64,000 nucleotides of DNA from SR-FBR-E99 sp963732365 (GCA_963732365.1 CAVSZC010000005.1:868001-932000), one strand, 5' to 3'; counted from the first letter of the stretch, positions 34,667 through 44,834 are shown. Notes: generated from the letters alone by a model not told the origin. Program-made: numbers and translations.

Positions 34667-36685
34667 TTAAAGGCTGTAGATACTCTTTACCTGTTCCTGC
34701 ACCAGCACCGTTGCTGTCCGTGCGGGCAGATAAAGCTTCAGATGGTGCGGTGCCGTCACTCCGTAGTGGCCGTGATCAGGAACTGAGAAGTATGTCTGGC
34801 TGGTGTCTATGCGTCCCTGTCCGCCAAACAGCGGGTCATCGGTATTGAGAATAATCCTGAACTTCCCCTTGACGGGTATGCCGTAGCCTGTGAATGAGAC
34901 TGACGGATTGAAGTTCATTACCGTTATCAGGTTACCCCGTTTGAAAGCAATGATCTTGTCGGAGTTGTTTACGGTAATGGTTTCCGTGAACTGCAGCCCT
35001 GGCAGGTCGTATTCTTTCCCTGTCATGATCATTGCCCTGTCAAACTCATTGAGGTGCTGGTATCTCAGGAGGCTGTTCTCTGCCAGGCTCCACTGTCTTC
35101 GGGCATATTTATAGCTCCAGCCGTTACCCTCACGCGGAAAGTCGATCCACTCCGGGTGGCCGAACTCGTTACCCATGAATGTGAGATAGCCTCCGCCGGC
35201 GGCAATGAATGTAAACAGCCTTATCATCTTATGCAGTGCCACGGCCCTGTCTATCACGAGGCTGGGGGTGCTGAGGCTCATCGATGTATACATCTCAGCA
35301 TCAGCAAGCCTGAATATCAGTGTCTTATCGCCTACCAGGGCCTGGTCATGCGATTCGCAGTATGATACCACGCGCTCCTCAGGCCGGTGTTGTGTAAGCT
35401 CATGCAGCAGGTACCCCAGCTCCCAGTTTTCATCGGCAATCTCCTTGACCAGTTTGATCCATATGTCAGGCACACCCATTGCCAGCCGGTAGTCAAAACC
35501 TATCCCCCCCATTTCTACCGGTGATGCCAGTCCGGGCATGCCGCTCATCTCCTCTGCCACTGTTGTGGCTCCCGGGTTGAAAGCATGGATCAGCTTGTTG
35601 GCCAGTGTCAGATAGACGATGGCGTCGGCGTCCTGGTTGCCGTCGAAGTACTGTTTGTATGATACGAAGTCAGATCCCAGTCCGTGATCATAATAGAGCA
35701 TGCTTGTGATGCCGTCAAAGCGGAAGCCGTCAAAGCGGTACTCCTCGAGCCAGTATTTGCAGTTTGAGAGGAGGAAATGTGCGACTTTAGGCTTGCCGTA
35801 ATCGAAGCAGAGGGAGTCCCATGCCACATGTTTTCTGCGCGGACCGTCATGGAAGTAGAGTCCGGGGTTGCCATCCTGCAGTCCCGGTCCTTCGAGTGTG
35901 TTCGAGACGGCATGTGAGTGGATGAGGTCCATAATGACCCTCAGTCCCATGCCATGTGCCGTATCTACCAGTTCTTTGAGTTCATCGGGAGTGCCGAAGC
36001 GGGAGGAGGCGGCGAAAAAGTTTGAGACATGATATCCGAATGAGCCGTAGTAAGGGTGTTCCTGTACGGCCATCAGCTGGACTGTATTATATCCGAGGTG
36101 TTTTATCCGTGGCAGCACATTCTCTGTAAACTCACGGTAGGTACCTGTTCGTTCCTCCTCGGTGGCCATTCCCACGTGTGCCTCGTATATCAGCAGTGAG
36201 GGGGGGGGCGGCGGCGCGGGGTGTTTCATCACATAGCCCTGTGCCGGCTGCCATACCTGTGCGGAGAAGATCTTTGTCTCATCATCCTGCACCGCGCGGG
36301 TGACATAGGCGGGCATGCGCTCGCCGCCGCCCCCCTTCCATCTGACAACAAGCTTGTACAGGTCACCGTGAGATATCAACCCCTCATCAAGCCTGATCAC
36401 CCAGTCTCCCTCACCGGCATGGTGAAGCCTGTAACGGGCATCCTCCTTCCAGCCGTTGAAGGTCCCGATAAGTGATACAGATGTAGCATTGGGGGCATGC
36501 TCCCTGAAGACCCAGCCACCGTCAGCACGGTGCAGACCGTACCAGTGATGCCCGTTGGCAAAATCCGTGAGACTGATGCCTCCGGTGATGATGGCTTCCC
36601 GCTCATCGCAATAAGCGAGTCGCGACACGATGACCGCCCTGAAAGGGTCAAGCCATGGATCAATCTCATAGAATTTTCCGGACAT
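34667..36685 (-). CDS. glgB: 1,4-alpha-glucan branching enzyme
   Basis: A 672-residue GH13 enzyme introducing alpha-1,6 branches into glycogen. An N-terminal CBM48 domain (about 30-150, WVFREHAPNATSVSLIGTFN) precedes the barrel. Barrel motifs: VQLMAVQEHPYYGSFGYHVS, IMDLIHSHA, FRFDGITSMLY (nucleophile Asp), VAEEMSGMPG (acid Glu) and CESHDQALVGDKT. The C-terminal beta domain is present. The layout is that of the eukaryotic-like glgB group. It converges on the synthase-phosphorylase fusion with only 2 bp between stops, so it belongs to the cluster but has its own transcript. Confidence 0.95.
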   Translation of the reverse strand: MSGKFYEIDPWLDPFRAVIVSRLAYCDEREAIITGGISLTDFANGHHWYGLHRADGGWVFREHAPNATSVSLIGTFNGWKEDARYRLHHAGEGDWVIRLDEGLISHGDLYKLVVRWKGGGGERMPAYVTRAVQDDETKIFSAQVWQPAQGYVMKHPAPPPPPSLLIYEAHVGMATEEERTGTYREFTENVLPRIKHLGYNTVQLMAVQEHPYYGSFGYHVSNFFAASSRFGTPDELKELVDTAHGMGLRVIMDLIHSHAVSNTLEGPGLQDGNPGLYFHDGPRRKHVAWDSLCFDYGKPKVAHFLLSNCKYWLEEYRFDGFRFDGITSMLYYDHGLGSDFVSYKQYFDGNQDADAIVYLTLANKLIHAFNPGATTVAEEMSGMPGLASPVEMGGIGFDYRLAMGVPDIWIKLVKEIADENWELGYLLHELTQHRPEERVVSYCESHDQALVGDKTLIFRLADAEMYTSMSLSTPSLVIDRAVALHKMIRLFTFIAAGGGYLTFMGNEFGHPEWIDFPREGNGWSYKYARRQWSLAENSLLRYQHLNEFDRAMIMTGKEYDLPGLQFTETITVNNSDKIIAFKRGNLITVMNFNPSVSFTGYGIPVKGKFRIILNTDDPLFGGQGRIDTSQTYFSVPDHGHYGVTAPHHLKLYLPARTATVLVQEQVKSIYSL

Positions 36686-36714
36686 CAGGTACAGGGTTTG
36701 CTCTGTCTCTAAAA

Positions 36715-39099
36715 TTACAAAATTCCGGACAATGAGAGCTTACTTCTTACAGAGATAATATCGCCTGAAGGTGTAAACATGTTGAAGATGACCTGATAAT
36801 CGGCAGTATCGTCTGACCCGGGGAATTCATAAACTGTTGTCCCTCCCGAATCATTTACCGGCCCGTCATTCCAGTAGAGCGTGTTCCTGAAATCAGGCAG
36901 ACGCGATCGCCTGGAGGCATCTGTGCCGTAGTCAGGCATAACGAATGCCTTCGGATGGTCATGCATCTTCCACGGTATCCTTACTGTGTTATCAGGCAGC
37001 CTTATGTCGTTGTAGTTTCCCTCATGGGTTGTCACACTGATTATCCCGGGAAAGAGAGCGTCACCAACCATGTAATCGCCTGTTATGACGTCAATCTGCC
37101 TGACATGGGCAGGATTGAGATCAAGAATTATGTCGGCATCATCGACCGGGACGAGGTCAATGAACAGTGCAGGTGATCTCCTGAGGGTGGGATCGTATAT
37201 AACAGAGCTGGCTCCATCCCTGCCTGACCTGACCGACAATCGCTTAATGAGCTCAAAGAATATCTCTCTCATTGATGAGAGACTGATGTAATCTTCGAGT
37301 ATCACTTCCTGGTCAGCTCTCCCGTATAGCCTGAATGCAGGCCTCCGGACCGGCATTGCGGCTGCAACGGATGCTGTGTCAGTTATACCGTAGATCTTTC
37401 TTACCTGGTATCTGACCGTCAGCTGCTCCGCCTCACCCTCGCTCCCCGAAGGGAGGGTGTCAGCAGGAAACAAAGAAGGAAGATATCTGTCGGAATACCT
37501 GCTTTCTATGCTTACCGGCCGGTTTACTCCTCCATCATCAACTCTTATAATGATCTCGTTAATGTGATCTTTTTTCTCGATAAAGAAACTATACCTTCCT
37601 GTGCCGTCATCTTCAGCATATTGAAATGAGGGGCTTAATCCGAAGGCGGTAAGATATGCCTTTCTCCTGTTCTGGATATTCTCCCCTTCTTCTGCAGGTT
37701 GAGTCAGGTAAAGAAACCTTCCCTCTCTCTCCTCATGCCAGATGTGAGCTGCAAAGGTTCCGGAAGCAATCTTCACCCAGTCTATCCAGTTGCTCGTGGC
37801 TCCCAGCAGCAGAATGTTCTTTGCATCTGTTGAAAGGAACGGAAAAGCTTCTCTCAGTGCAGGGAGGTTCACCGGGAGTCTTATCTCTGATCCCAGCATC
37901 AGGTATTCCGATGCAAGAAGTCCCTGTTTTCCGGGTGATGGAACGGAGACCGACAGGCTTCCGACTCCTGAAACAGGTCCTTCTATTTCAATTCTGATAT
38001 TATCCCGTCTTTTTTCCGGTTGTGTGCATCGCATAAGAGGATGGCTGCGTTCCGGTGACGGGATGAACAGGTATCTTTCGCACAGGAAGTTGCCGTCACC
38101 ATCGAAAAGTGCAATATTGTTTATTCCCGGAGTGAGATCATCAGCAGGCACGACAGTCCGGAACTCCTCCTTCCGGAAGGTTATCTTTTCACTGTGCAGT
38201 ATCTTTCCGCGTGACTGTATCAGTATTATGCCCGAGCGGTATGGGAGCTCATCGCCGTCGCTAACCTGTCTGGCCCTGACTGTCACCGATCCCTCATCTT
38301 TATAATCAGCCCAAAGCATGATTCCTTTGTCTGAAGAGGCCGGCAGAAGATATCTCTCACTGTCGTTTTCCGGGATGAAGTAATATTTCACCCCCTTCTC
38401 AGGAGTAAAACTGAATAAACCCGTTCCGGTGCTGTCACTTGTCACCTCCGTGACAGTCAATCCGTCTTCGCTTTCCAGCCGGCCACTGCAACTGACCGGA
38501 AACCCATATCTGTTCAGGGTGATTATCCCTGTCCTGTTCTCTGTTCCGTTAATTAGAGCGCCTCCCTCCGGAAGGAACATTACTTCAGATGGAGGATCAT
38601 TAGTTAATTTTGTGCCTGTAAACAGATTCACCTGTCTGTCTGATAAAGGATTAACCACTGTTATGCTTTTCATGAAACATCCGTGGGGCATATAGTTCTT
38701 CATTACTGCGGTATAGGCCCGCAGCAGGTAAGTACCTGATGAGAGGGTGTCAGGAAGGTAAAGCATCACAGTTCCGGACCCCTCCTCCACCATCATGGTC
38801 GCCTGGGCTACAGGACGGTTATCATGTGCAAGGATCTCGGCATAGACGTAACTGTCGTATGATGCAAGCTTTAGTTCCGGGTAGCTCAGCAGATATCCTT
38901 TTATTCTCACGGCTTCACCTGATGCATATATCTCCCTGTCGGTATGGAGCCACACCTCCTCGAACGGATTTGACCGGCAGTAGTTTTCAAGCTTTTCGCC
39001 GGCAGGGGGGTGAACGGCACTGATATCCTGACCGGCCAGTGCAAAGGGCAGCAGAGAGGCAATTAACCAGGTGATTATTATCTTACTTTTCCCTGTCAT
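36715..39099 (-). CDS. MG2-domain exported surface protein of TonB-receptor locus
   Basis: A 794-residue exported protein (signal peptide about 1-22). An N-terminal macroglobulin-like MG2 region is recognisable by EEVWLHTDREIYASGEAVRI and SGTYLLRAYTAVMKNYMPHG. The C-terminal half is beta-rich and contains the plug-like VRQIDVITGDYMVGDALFPG and GIISVTTHEG. Such Bacteroidetes proteins are encoded beside TonB receptors and DUF4249 lipoproteins and their function is unknown. It overlaps the DUF4249 gene by 17 bp on the minus strand. Confidence 0.75.
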   Translation of the reverse strand: MTGKSKIIITWLIASLLPFALAGQDISAVHPPAGEKLENYCRSNPFEEVWLHTDREIYASGEAVRIKGYLLSYPELKLASYDSYVYAEILAHDNRPVAQATMMVEEGSGTVMLYLPDTLSSGTYLLRAYTAVMKNYMPHGCFMKSITVVNPLSDRQVNLFTGTKLTNDPPSEVMFLPEGGALINGTENRTGIITLNRYGFPVSCSGRLESEDGLTVTEVTSDSTGTGLFSFTPEKGVKYYFIPENDSERYLLPASSDKGIMLWADYKDEGSVTVRARQVSDGDELPYRSGIILIQSRGKILHSEKITFRKEEFRTVVPADDLTPGINNIALFDGDGNFLCERYLFIPSPERSHPLMRCTQPEKRRDNIRIEIEGPVSGVGSLSVSVPSPGKQGLLASEYLMLGSEIRLPVNLPALREAFPFLSTDAKNILLLGATSNWIDWVKIASGTFAAHIWHEEREGRFLYLTQPAEEGENIQNRRKAYLTAFGLSPSFQYAEDDGTGRYSFFIEKKDHINEIIIRVDDGGVNRPVSIESRYSDRYLPSLFPADTLPSGSEGEAEQLTVRYQVRKIYGITDTASVAAAMPVRRPAFRLYGRADQEVILEDYISLSSMREIFFELIKRLSVRSGRDGASSVIYDPTLRRSPALFIDLVPVDDADIILDLNPAHVRQIDVITGDYMVGDALFPGIISVTTHEGNYNDIRLPDNTVRIPWKMHDHPKAFVMPDYGTDASRRSRLPDFRNTLYWNDGPVNDSGGTTVYEFPGSDDTADYQVIFNMFTPSGDIISVRSKLSLSGIL

Positions 39100-40270
39100 C
39101 GAAAAGTGTATGATATACTTTTTTGTAACCCGGCTGATTCCAGTACTCAGGCATCGTGGTTGTCCCGTTCATTGAGCAGTCAGCACATTCCCTCTTTCTT
39201 GAAAGGACATAATAAATAAGGGGAGGAACAGCATTAGTCGGGGGATCAGGGGTCCATTCAGTAAGAATATAAATGTCCTTATGTATAACGGGATTCCACT
39301 GGCTCACCAGTATTGTGTCAAAGGGGCATGATGCATAGAAGTAAGGAAAGCGTAAATGATAATTCTCAAGGAACAGCCTCTCTTCGGCAACTCCCGACAC
39401 GCTGAAAAATCCAAGGACCTTAACTGCAGGATCGTCAATGCAGGAAATATTGCTGGGGATTGAAGAGGGTACTACATCATAGAGTCCACCCGCATCGAAT
39501 GCCACCTTCCTGATATTCTCCCAGTAAATGAATTCTTCCTCGTTAAGAGAATATTGCCTGACCAGGATGCTGTATTTCGCTGTCAGCCTGTCAGTCTCAC
39601 CGGTGATAAATGTTACGGGCTGGTTTGTTACCCGGCTCTCGGCCAGGACAGAAGTGCTTTTGATATTTATATCTGTAGAGTTGGCCGATTTCCAGCATAT
39701 CCTGTTAATTATTGTAGGATAATTCCACGGAAGCCTGAACTCCCAGGTCTCTGTAAAGTCCCACCTGAAAAACCTGCATTCGCCAGTAGGGTCATAAGTG
39801 TTGAGCTTGACCTGGTAACCAGGTGTCAGCTGGCCAGGGTAGTAGTATTCATTATATTCGTATTCAGCGTCAAGTGAGTCTATTCCCGGGACAGGAATAA
39901 GTTCCATAAAATCAGATTCAAAAATATGGCCGTTACCTTCGACCAGAAGCCTGTACTTTCTTCCTGTTACCGATTGAAACTGCAGTGAGTCAGAGAGGTA
40001 CAGTCCGCCGCCCGCATGTATAAACGGGAATTCGTTGCCGGCATCATCGGCAACACTCACGTTATAATTACTGATTGAGGGTTGCGGGCCCGTGGGGTTT
40101 AGTGGTTGTGACCATGAGATCCTGACCTCGTGGGCTTCATTCCTGTCAGTCACCGCTCCTTCAATTACAATCGCATATTCCTCCCCGTCAATCTCAGGGA
40201 CAAACTGTGTGACACACGAGGCAGTCAGCGTGGCAATGGTGAATAATATCCAGGTTATTCTCTTCATCAT
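39083..40270 (-). CDS. DUF4249-family lipoprotein
   Basis: A 395-residue lipoprotein with lipobox LTASC (Cys19) and the family opening CVTQFVPEIDGEEYAIVIEG, followed by TDRNEAHEVRISWSQPLNP. Bacteroidetes DUF4249 proteins occur next to TonB-dependent receptors and are thought to sit at the outer membrane as receptor partners; their ligands are unknown. It lies 3 bp after the receptor stop. The start could be the second Met (40267). Confidence 0.85.
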   Translation of the reverse strand: MMKRITWILFTIATLTASCVTQFVPEIDGEEYAIVIEGAVTDRNEAHEVRISWSQPLNPTGPQPSISNYNVSVADDAGNEFPFIHAGGGLYLSDSLQFQSVTGRKYRLLVEGNGHIFESDFMELIPVPGIDSLDAEYEYNEYYYPGQLTPGYQVKLNTYDPTGECRFFRWDFTETWEFRLPWNYPTIINRICWKSANSTDINIKSTSVLAESRVTNQPVTFITGETDRLTAKYSILVRQYSLNEEEFIYWENIRKVAFDAGGLYDVVPSSIPSNISCIDDPAVKVLGFFSVSGVAEERLFLENYHLRFPYFYASCPFDTILVSQWNPVIHKDIYILTEWTPDPPTNAVPPLIYYVLSRKRECADCSMNGTTTMPEYWNQPGYKKVYHTLFDDREK

Positions 40271-40273
40271 GTG

Positions 40274-43015
40274 TCAAAAATCAAAACTGTATGTTATTGT
40301 CGGAATGGGATTCGCAAAAACTGAAAGCCTGTAGGCATTGATACTGGTGCCATTCATGATGAAGTATTCTGAATAGACATTGTCACGTCCCAGAACGTTG
40401 TAGCATGAGAAGGTCCATACAGGGTTCATGAATTTGTCCGATTTAAGGTTGCCCTTTAACCGGGCCGAGAAATCAAGTCTCGAATAATAGGGTACTCTGT
40501 ATTCATTCCTGTCTGAGTACTGAACAAGCCATTGTCCTCCTGTCTGGTACATACCGACGGGGTAGGTTATCGGGCGGCCTGTATTGTAAACGTAACTGAG
40601 AGCTATGTTCCAGCGGCGCGTCAGGGCATAATTGAAACTCATCCCCAGATCATGCGGCTTATCGTGTGAAGCGGGGAACCATGCCCCTCCGTTGATGGCC
40701 TCGCTTGTGAACTCACTTGTGCTTCTCATCAGTATTCTTGAATATGTATAACTGATGTGCCAGGTTGCCTTTCCCGACACTTTTTTGAGCATCAGTTCAA
40801 TACCATAGGCTCTCCCGTTGACGTTGACAATGTCTTTTTCAATGCTTTCATTCATTGTAAGGATTGCACCCCCCTTGAAGTCTATCATATTGCGGATAGG
40901 TTTATAATAGACCTCGGCAGAGAGCTCAAGAGTATTCCACGGTATGGCAAGGTAGTAGCCTGCAGAAAACTGGTCAGCAACCTGCGGATAAAGGTAGTAG
41001 TCAGACAGTTTCCAGATATCAGTCGGAGAAATGGAAGTAGTATTGGAAAGCAGATGGACATATTGTCTCGTCCGGTTATAGTTCAGTTTGACCGAGCTTG
41101 ATGAGTTGACCGTGTAATTCAATGACAACCTGTATTCCGGGCCGGAGTAGGTCTTGTAAAACTTGCCGTCAGAGATCATGAGAGTATCGTAGACTGTTGC
41201 CCTGCTCCTGGGAAGGCCGGGCTCATAGAGCCTGATGAGCTTCGGTCCGATGGACGAGAACAATGAATATCTTAATCCGAGGCTCACAGACAGGTTGTCA
41301 GAAAGATTCAGCTTATCTTCAAAATACACTGCACTCTCAAGTGCTTTTTCCCGTTCTATCGTCTTTGCCACCACCAGCGATGAGTCAGATGCCGGCTGAT
41401 AATCTCCCGGGAGGATGTTGTAGTTGATGAGCTCCAATCCGTAGTTGAAGTTATGCAGAGTACCGGGTGACCAGTCAAAATCAGCCCTGACACTTGCATA
41501 ATTGAGCCTGTAGTCAAGGCTGAAGGCATTGGCGGGGGTGCCAAGACTCATGATATCATACCTGTATATGCTGGTGTTGGCTGACAGTCTCATTGTCATC
41601 TCCTCACTGACAGTGTGTGACCAGCCCAGGGCAGCAATGGTGTTATTGTAGCTGTAGGTAGTATCACTGTTGAGCCTGAACTCATCATGGCTCTGATATC
41701 CTGACAGTTCAAAGCTGTTTTTTTCATCAGCCTTCCACGTAAGTCTTCCGTTGATGTCATAGAATGAGGCAGAGCTGTTCTTTATGACAGGGTCATCTAC
41801 CAGGCTCATCAGCCAGTCAGAATAAGTGCTGCGTGCAGAAAGGAGCAGGGACAGCTTTTCTTTAACCAGGGGAACGTCGAGTAAAAGGTGGGCTGAGACG
41901 GGGCTAATACCGGCATTACCGCCAAACTCTCCGGTGCTTCCGTCCCTTGGTATTATATCAATTACTGATGAAAGTCTGCCGCCGTAACGGGCAGGAATGC
42001 CTCCTTTGTACAGATGGAGATCCTTGATTATATCCGCATTGACAGAGGTAAAGAAGCCGAAGAAGTGAGAGGGATTGAACAGAGGGGCTCCATACAGAAG
42101 AATTAGGTTCTGGTCAGCGGCGCCGCCACGCACATTGAATCCCTGTGAGGCTTCCCCGACAGTCTTTATCCCCGGTATCAGGAGAATATTCTTGAATATG
42201 TCTGTCTCTCCCAGGGTGGTTGGCATGAGTCTGAAGGTCGCCATGTTGACCTTCTCAAGCCCTACCTCGTATCTTCTGAGCATATCATTCCTCCGTGCAG
42301 TGACAACAGCCCCCTCAATCGGGATAAAGTCCTCCGCCATTTCTATGTCAAGCCTGCCGCCGCCGTAAATCCTTGCACTGAGACTTACCTCCTTCATCCC
42401 CAGGAATGAGAATTTTATATTATATGTGCCTCTTGGAATATTGATCTGGTAATATCCTGTGCCGTCAGTCACCGAACCCCTGGCCAGCTCATTGATAAAG
42501 ACCGTAACTCCCGTGAGGGGCTCATTATTGGTTTTATCCTTTATATATCCTGTCAGGCTTACGTTTCCTGACCTCTCTTTCTCTGACGGATTTCCTATCT
42601 CATAAAGCAGATTCCCGGTCAGCACTGTACTTTCACCGGTGTCTTTGAAGTCATCAGGGGCCAGGTATTTGTCATCAGCCTCTTTTTCCGATCTTGCCAG
42701 CCTGATCATGACATCTTTGGTAAGGATGATATTGCCCTTATCATCAATGATATAGTAGATGCCATGCCCTGCAAATGCGTAGTCAAGCAGCACGGTGAGG
42801 AGAGGATTCTCTCCCAGATCGGGCATGGTCAGTTCTGAGGTCCAGTCATCCCTGAAGTAAAACCTCAAAGGAGCCTCGCTTTCCACACGCTCTGCGAAAT
42901 CACTGAACTTCAATCCTGCATAATCCCAGGTGATCCTGTAATCAGTGCCTTGTGCTTCTGCAGGGACGGCAAGTGAGGCCGCCAGGATCAATATCAATAT
43001 CATTCTGACCCTCAT
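40274..43015 (-). CDS. TonB-dependent receptor with STN and carboxypeptidase-regulatory domains
   Basis: About 913 residues. Starting at 43015 gives MRVRMILILILAASLAVPAEAQ, a clean signal peptide one base after the upstream stop; the longer frame from 43042 would overlap that gene. An N-terminal secretin/TonB short domain (about 25-100, ending GNIILTKD) precedes a CarboxypepD_reg-like domain (LTGYIKDKTNNEPLTGVTVF), the plug (NVRGGAADQNLILLYGAPLF) and the beta-barrel ending ITYSFDF. An STN domain usually signals to an anti-sigma factor, but none is encoded nearby. It is smaller than SusC and has no SusD partner. Confidence 0.9.
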   Translation of the reverse strand: MRVRMILILILAASLAVPAEAQGTDYRITWDYAGLKFSDFAERVESEAPLRFYFRDDWTSELTMPDLGENPLLTVLLDYAFAGHGIYYIIDDKGNIILTKDVMIRLARSEKEADDKYLAPDDFKDTGESTVLTGNLLYEIGNPSEKERSGNVSLTGYIKDKTNNEPLTGVTVFINELARGSVTDGTGYYQINIPRGTYNIKFSFLGMKEVSLSARIYGGGRLDIEMAEDFIPIEGAVVTARRNDMLRRYEVGLEKVNMATFRLMPTTLGETDIFKNILLIPGIKTVGEASQGFNVRGGAADQNLILLYGAPLFNPSHFFGFFTSVNADIIKDLHLYKGGIPARYGGRLSSVIDIIPRDGSTGEFGGNAGISPVSAHLLLDVPLVKEKLSLLLSARSTYSDWLMSLVDDPVIKNSSASFYDINGRLTWKADEKNSFELSGYQSHDEFRLNSDTTYSYNNTIAALGWSHTVSEEMTMRLSANTSIYRYDIMSLGTPANAFSLDYRLNYASVRADFDWSPGTLHNFNYGLELINYNILPGDYQPASDSSLVVAKTIEREKALESAVYFEDKLNLSDNLSVSLGLRYSLFSSIGPKLIRLYEPGLPRSRATVYDTLMISDGKFYKTYSGPEYRLSLNYTVNSSSSVKLNYNRTRQYVHLLSNTTSISPTDIWKLSDYYLYPQVADQFSAGYYLAIPWNTLELSAEVYYKPIRNMIDFKGGAILTMNESIEKDIVNVNGRAYGIELMLKKVSGKATWHISYTYSRILMRSTSEFTSEAINGGAWFPASHDKPHDLGMSFNYALTRRWNIALSYVYNTGRPITYPVGMYQTGGQWLVQYSDRNEYRVPYYSRLDFSARLKGNLKSDKFMNPVWTFSCYNVLGRDNVYSEYFIMNGTSINAYRLSVFANPIPTITYSFDF

Positions 43016-43016
43016 T

Positions 43017-43679
43017 TTACAGAAGCGAATCATAGTATTCAAGGATCGGGATGAGTGTCTCAGCTCTTTTAATATCAGGGCGGATACCGGTCTGTCTGAT
43101 AAATTGCTTTACCTCTGTCTCTCTGTCTGCCAGAGCGTTAAGGAGATCCTTTCTGCCTGAGAGCTTTATTATTTCATCGCCCCTGATGATATATGCCTGC
43201 TGTGACTCCTCGAATGCGTCATACCTGTTGTCAACGGCTTTTAAAGTGATCTCCTTTTTGTACCTGACGGCCAGAAACAGCCTCCCCTGATGAAGCACCT
43301 GACCGAACCCGAGTGATTTGAAATTCACGAAGCGGTATTCCCTGTTCCTGTAGACCATTGTGAACTCCGCAATGTTGTCCTTGTTCGCCTCTATATATGA
43401 CGCGGGTCCGGTCATCAGAATCAGCTGGTCGTTATAGATATCATACCAGCACAGCTGACCGGAGTATATTCTTCCGTTTATGGTTACAGATGTTTCTGTC
43501 AGGGCTTCCGTCAGGAAGAATTCATTGCCATAGACATTATTGTACTTTTTCTCCCAAACCCTGCCGTTGTATATCTGCTGACGCAGATAGGCCGTATCCT
43601 GACAGATACCGGCATCGGATGCCCTGAGGGGGAGAGCTGCAATAAACATGAATAAGAATGAAAGTACTGCCCTGTCCAT
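43017..43679 (-). CDS. Exported protein of unknown function, first gene of receptor locus
   Basis: A 220-residue protein with a signal peptide (MDRAVLSFLFMFIAALPLRA) and no recognised domain. It is beta-rich in the middle (EVSINGRIY-like SVTINGRIYSGQLCWYDIYN) and ends in a helical EVKQFIRQTGIRPDIKRAET. It is followed at 1 bp by the TonB receptor start, so it is the first gene of a four-gene unit with the receptor, DUF4249 and MG2 proteins. No known function. Confidence 0.75.
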   Translation of the reverse strand: MDRAVLSFLFMFIAALPLRASDAGICQDTAYLRQQIYNGRVWEKKYNNVYGNEFFLTEALTETSVTINGRIYSGQLCWYDIYNDQLILMTGPASYIEANKDNIAEFTMVYRNREYRFVNFKSLGFGQVLHQGRLFLAVRYKKEITLKAVDNRYDAFEESQQAYIIRGDEIIKLSGRKDLLNALADRETEVKQFIRQTGIRPDIKRAETLIPILEYYDSLL

Positions 43680-43849
43680 TTAGTCTGTTTCTTCCGTCAC
43701 ATGTTCCAAACTGCAAATTAAGCATAAAAGAGGCAATTGCTGCTGCAGACATGATGTTATATGAGCAGCGGATTATGGCTCCATGCACATGTGAGGCAGA
43801 TTATTCTGAAGATATCGAGTAATTGTTCTCATATTAAAGACACCTTTCT

Positions 43850-43857
43850 TAATTTTG
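43850..43857 (+). promoter_or_regulatory. Candidate -7 element upstream of ribF
   Basis: TAATTTTG matches TAnnTTTG 14 bp before the ATG at 43872. No TTTG at the standard spacing was found, so this is a partial match. Confidence 0.4.
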
Positions 43858-43871
43858 CAGGCAATTCAGTT

Positions 43872-44813
43872 ATGATGATCATTCACAAGGGATACAGCGA
43901 TCTCAGCCTTAACAGGCCGGTTGTCACCATGGGGGTGTTTGACGGAGTTCATCTTGGTCACCGGATGCTTCTCAGGCGGGTGGTCAGGGAAGCCGCAAAT
44001 ACCGGTTCCGATTCGGTGGCTGTAACATTCGATCCTCATCCCCGCATAGTACTTACCGGTGATCCTGCCCACCTGCGCTTTCTGACAGATATTGATGAGC
44101 GTACCGACCTGCTGCGTGAGACCGGCATCGGGCACCTTGTTATCATCCCCTTCACTCTTGAGCTGAGCCGTATGACGGCATCCGAATTTGTTGAGAATAT
44201 TCTCTGCCGGCACCTTGGGGTCAGCCACCTGATCACAGGCTTCAACCATCATTTCGGCAGGAGGCACGAGGGAGACAACGAAACCCTTCTGAATTGTTCG
44301 CGGAGCTTGGATTTCAGGGTCACCAGGGAAGAGGCTTTCACACTTGACGGAGAGGCTGTGAGCTCCTCATCAATCAGGAAGCTTATTGAGGCAGGTGACA
44401 TTAAAAGAGCGTCAGCGTTGCTCGGATATGATTATTTTGTCAGCGGAACGGTAGTGTCAGGAAAGAGGATAGGAAGGAATCTTGGTTTCCCGACTGCAAA
44501 TATCTCACCCCGGTTTGCCTATAAGCTCATACCCCGGAGCGGAGTGTATGCCGTGGAGGCAGAGCTGGAAGGAGATGCCCGCAGCCATATTGCCATGCTA
44601 AACATAGGGCTGAGGCCGACGGTGAGTGACGGGGCGGCACACAGGACGATAGAGGCCCATATCATTGACTATGATGCTGACCTTTACGGTAAGGCGATAA
44701 CGATCAGGTTCCGTGAGCGCCTGCGCGACGAGATGAAGTTTGAAAGCGTTGACGCCCTTGTCAGTCAGCTTGGCAGGGACCGTGAAAAGACCATCACCAT
44801 GTTAAGGCCATGA
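43872..44813 (+). CDS. ribF: Bifunctional riboflavin kinase/FMN adenylyltransferase
   Basis: A 313-residue enzyme making FMN then FAD. The FAD-synthetase domain has VTMGVFDGVHLGHRMLLRRV and TFDPHPRIVL (nucleotide binding). SSSIRKLIEAGDIKRASALLG links to the riboflavin kinase domain with VSGKRIGRNLGFPTANI. The start is moved from 43761 to 43872, where MMIIHKGYSDLS begins the family N-terminus; the 37-residue extension upstream is not conserved-looking and covers the candidate -7 element. Confidence 0.95.
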   Translation: MMIIHKGYSDLSLNRPVVTMGVFDGVHLGHRMLLRRVVREAANTGSDSVAVTFDPHPRIVLTGDPAHLRFLTDIDERTDLLRETGIGHLVIIPFTLELSRMTASEFVENILCRHLGVSHLITGFNHHFGRRHEGDNETLLNCSRSLDFRVTREEAFTLDGEAVSSSSIRKLIEAGDIKRASALLGYDYFVSGTVVSGKRIGRNLGFPTANISPRFAYKLIPRSGVYAVEAELEGDARSHIAMLNIGLRPTVSDGAAHRTIEAHIIDYDADLYGKAITIRFRERLRDEMKFESVDALVSQLGRDREKTITMLRP

Positions 44814-44834
44814 ACAATCAGTTAAAATTTTAGT

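Noticed and set aside
43761..43871. N-terminal extension of ribF
   Set aside because: It has no conserved sequence, overlaps a candidate -7 element, and the family start is at 43872.
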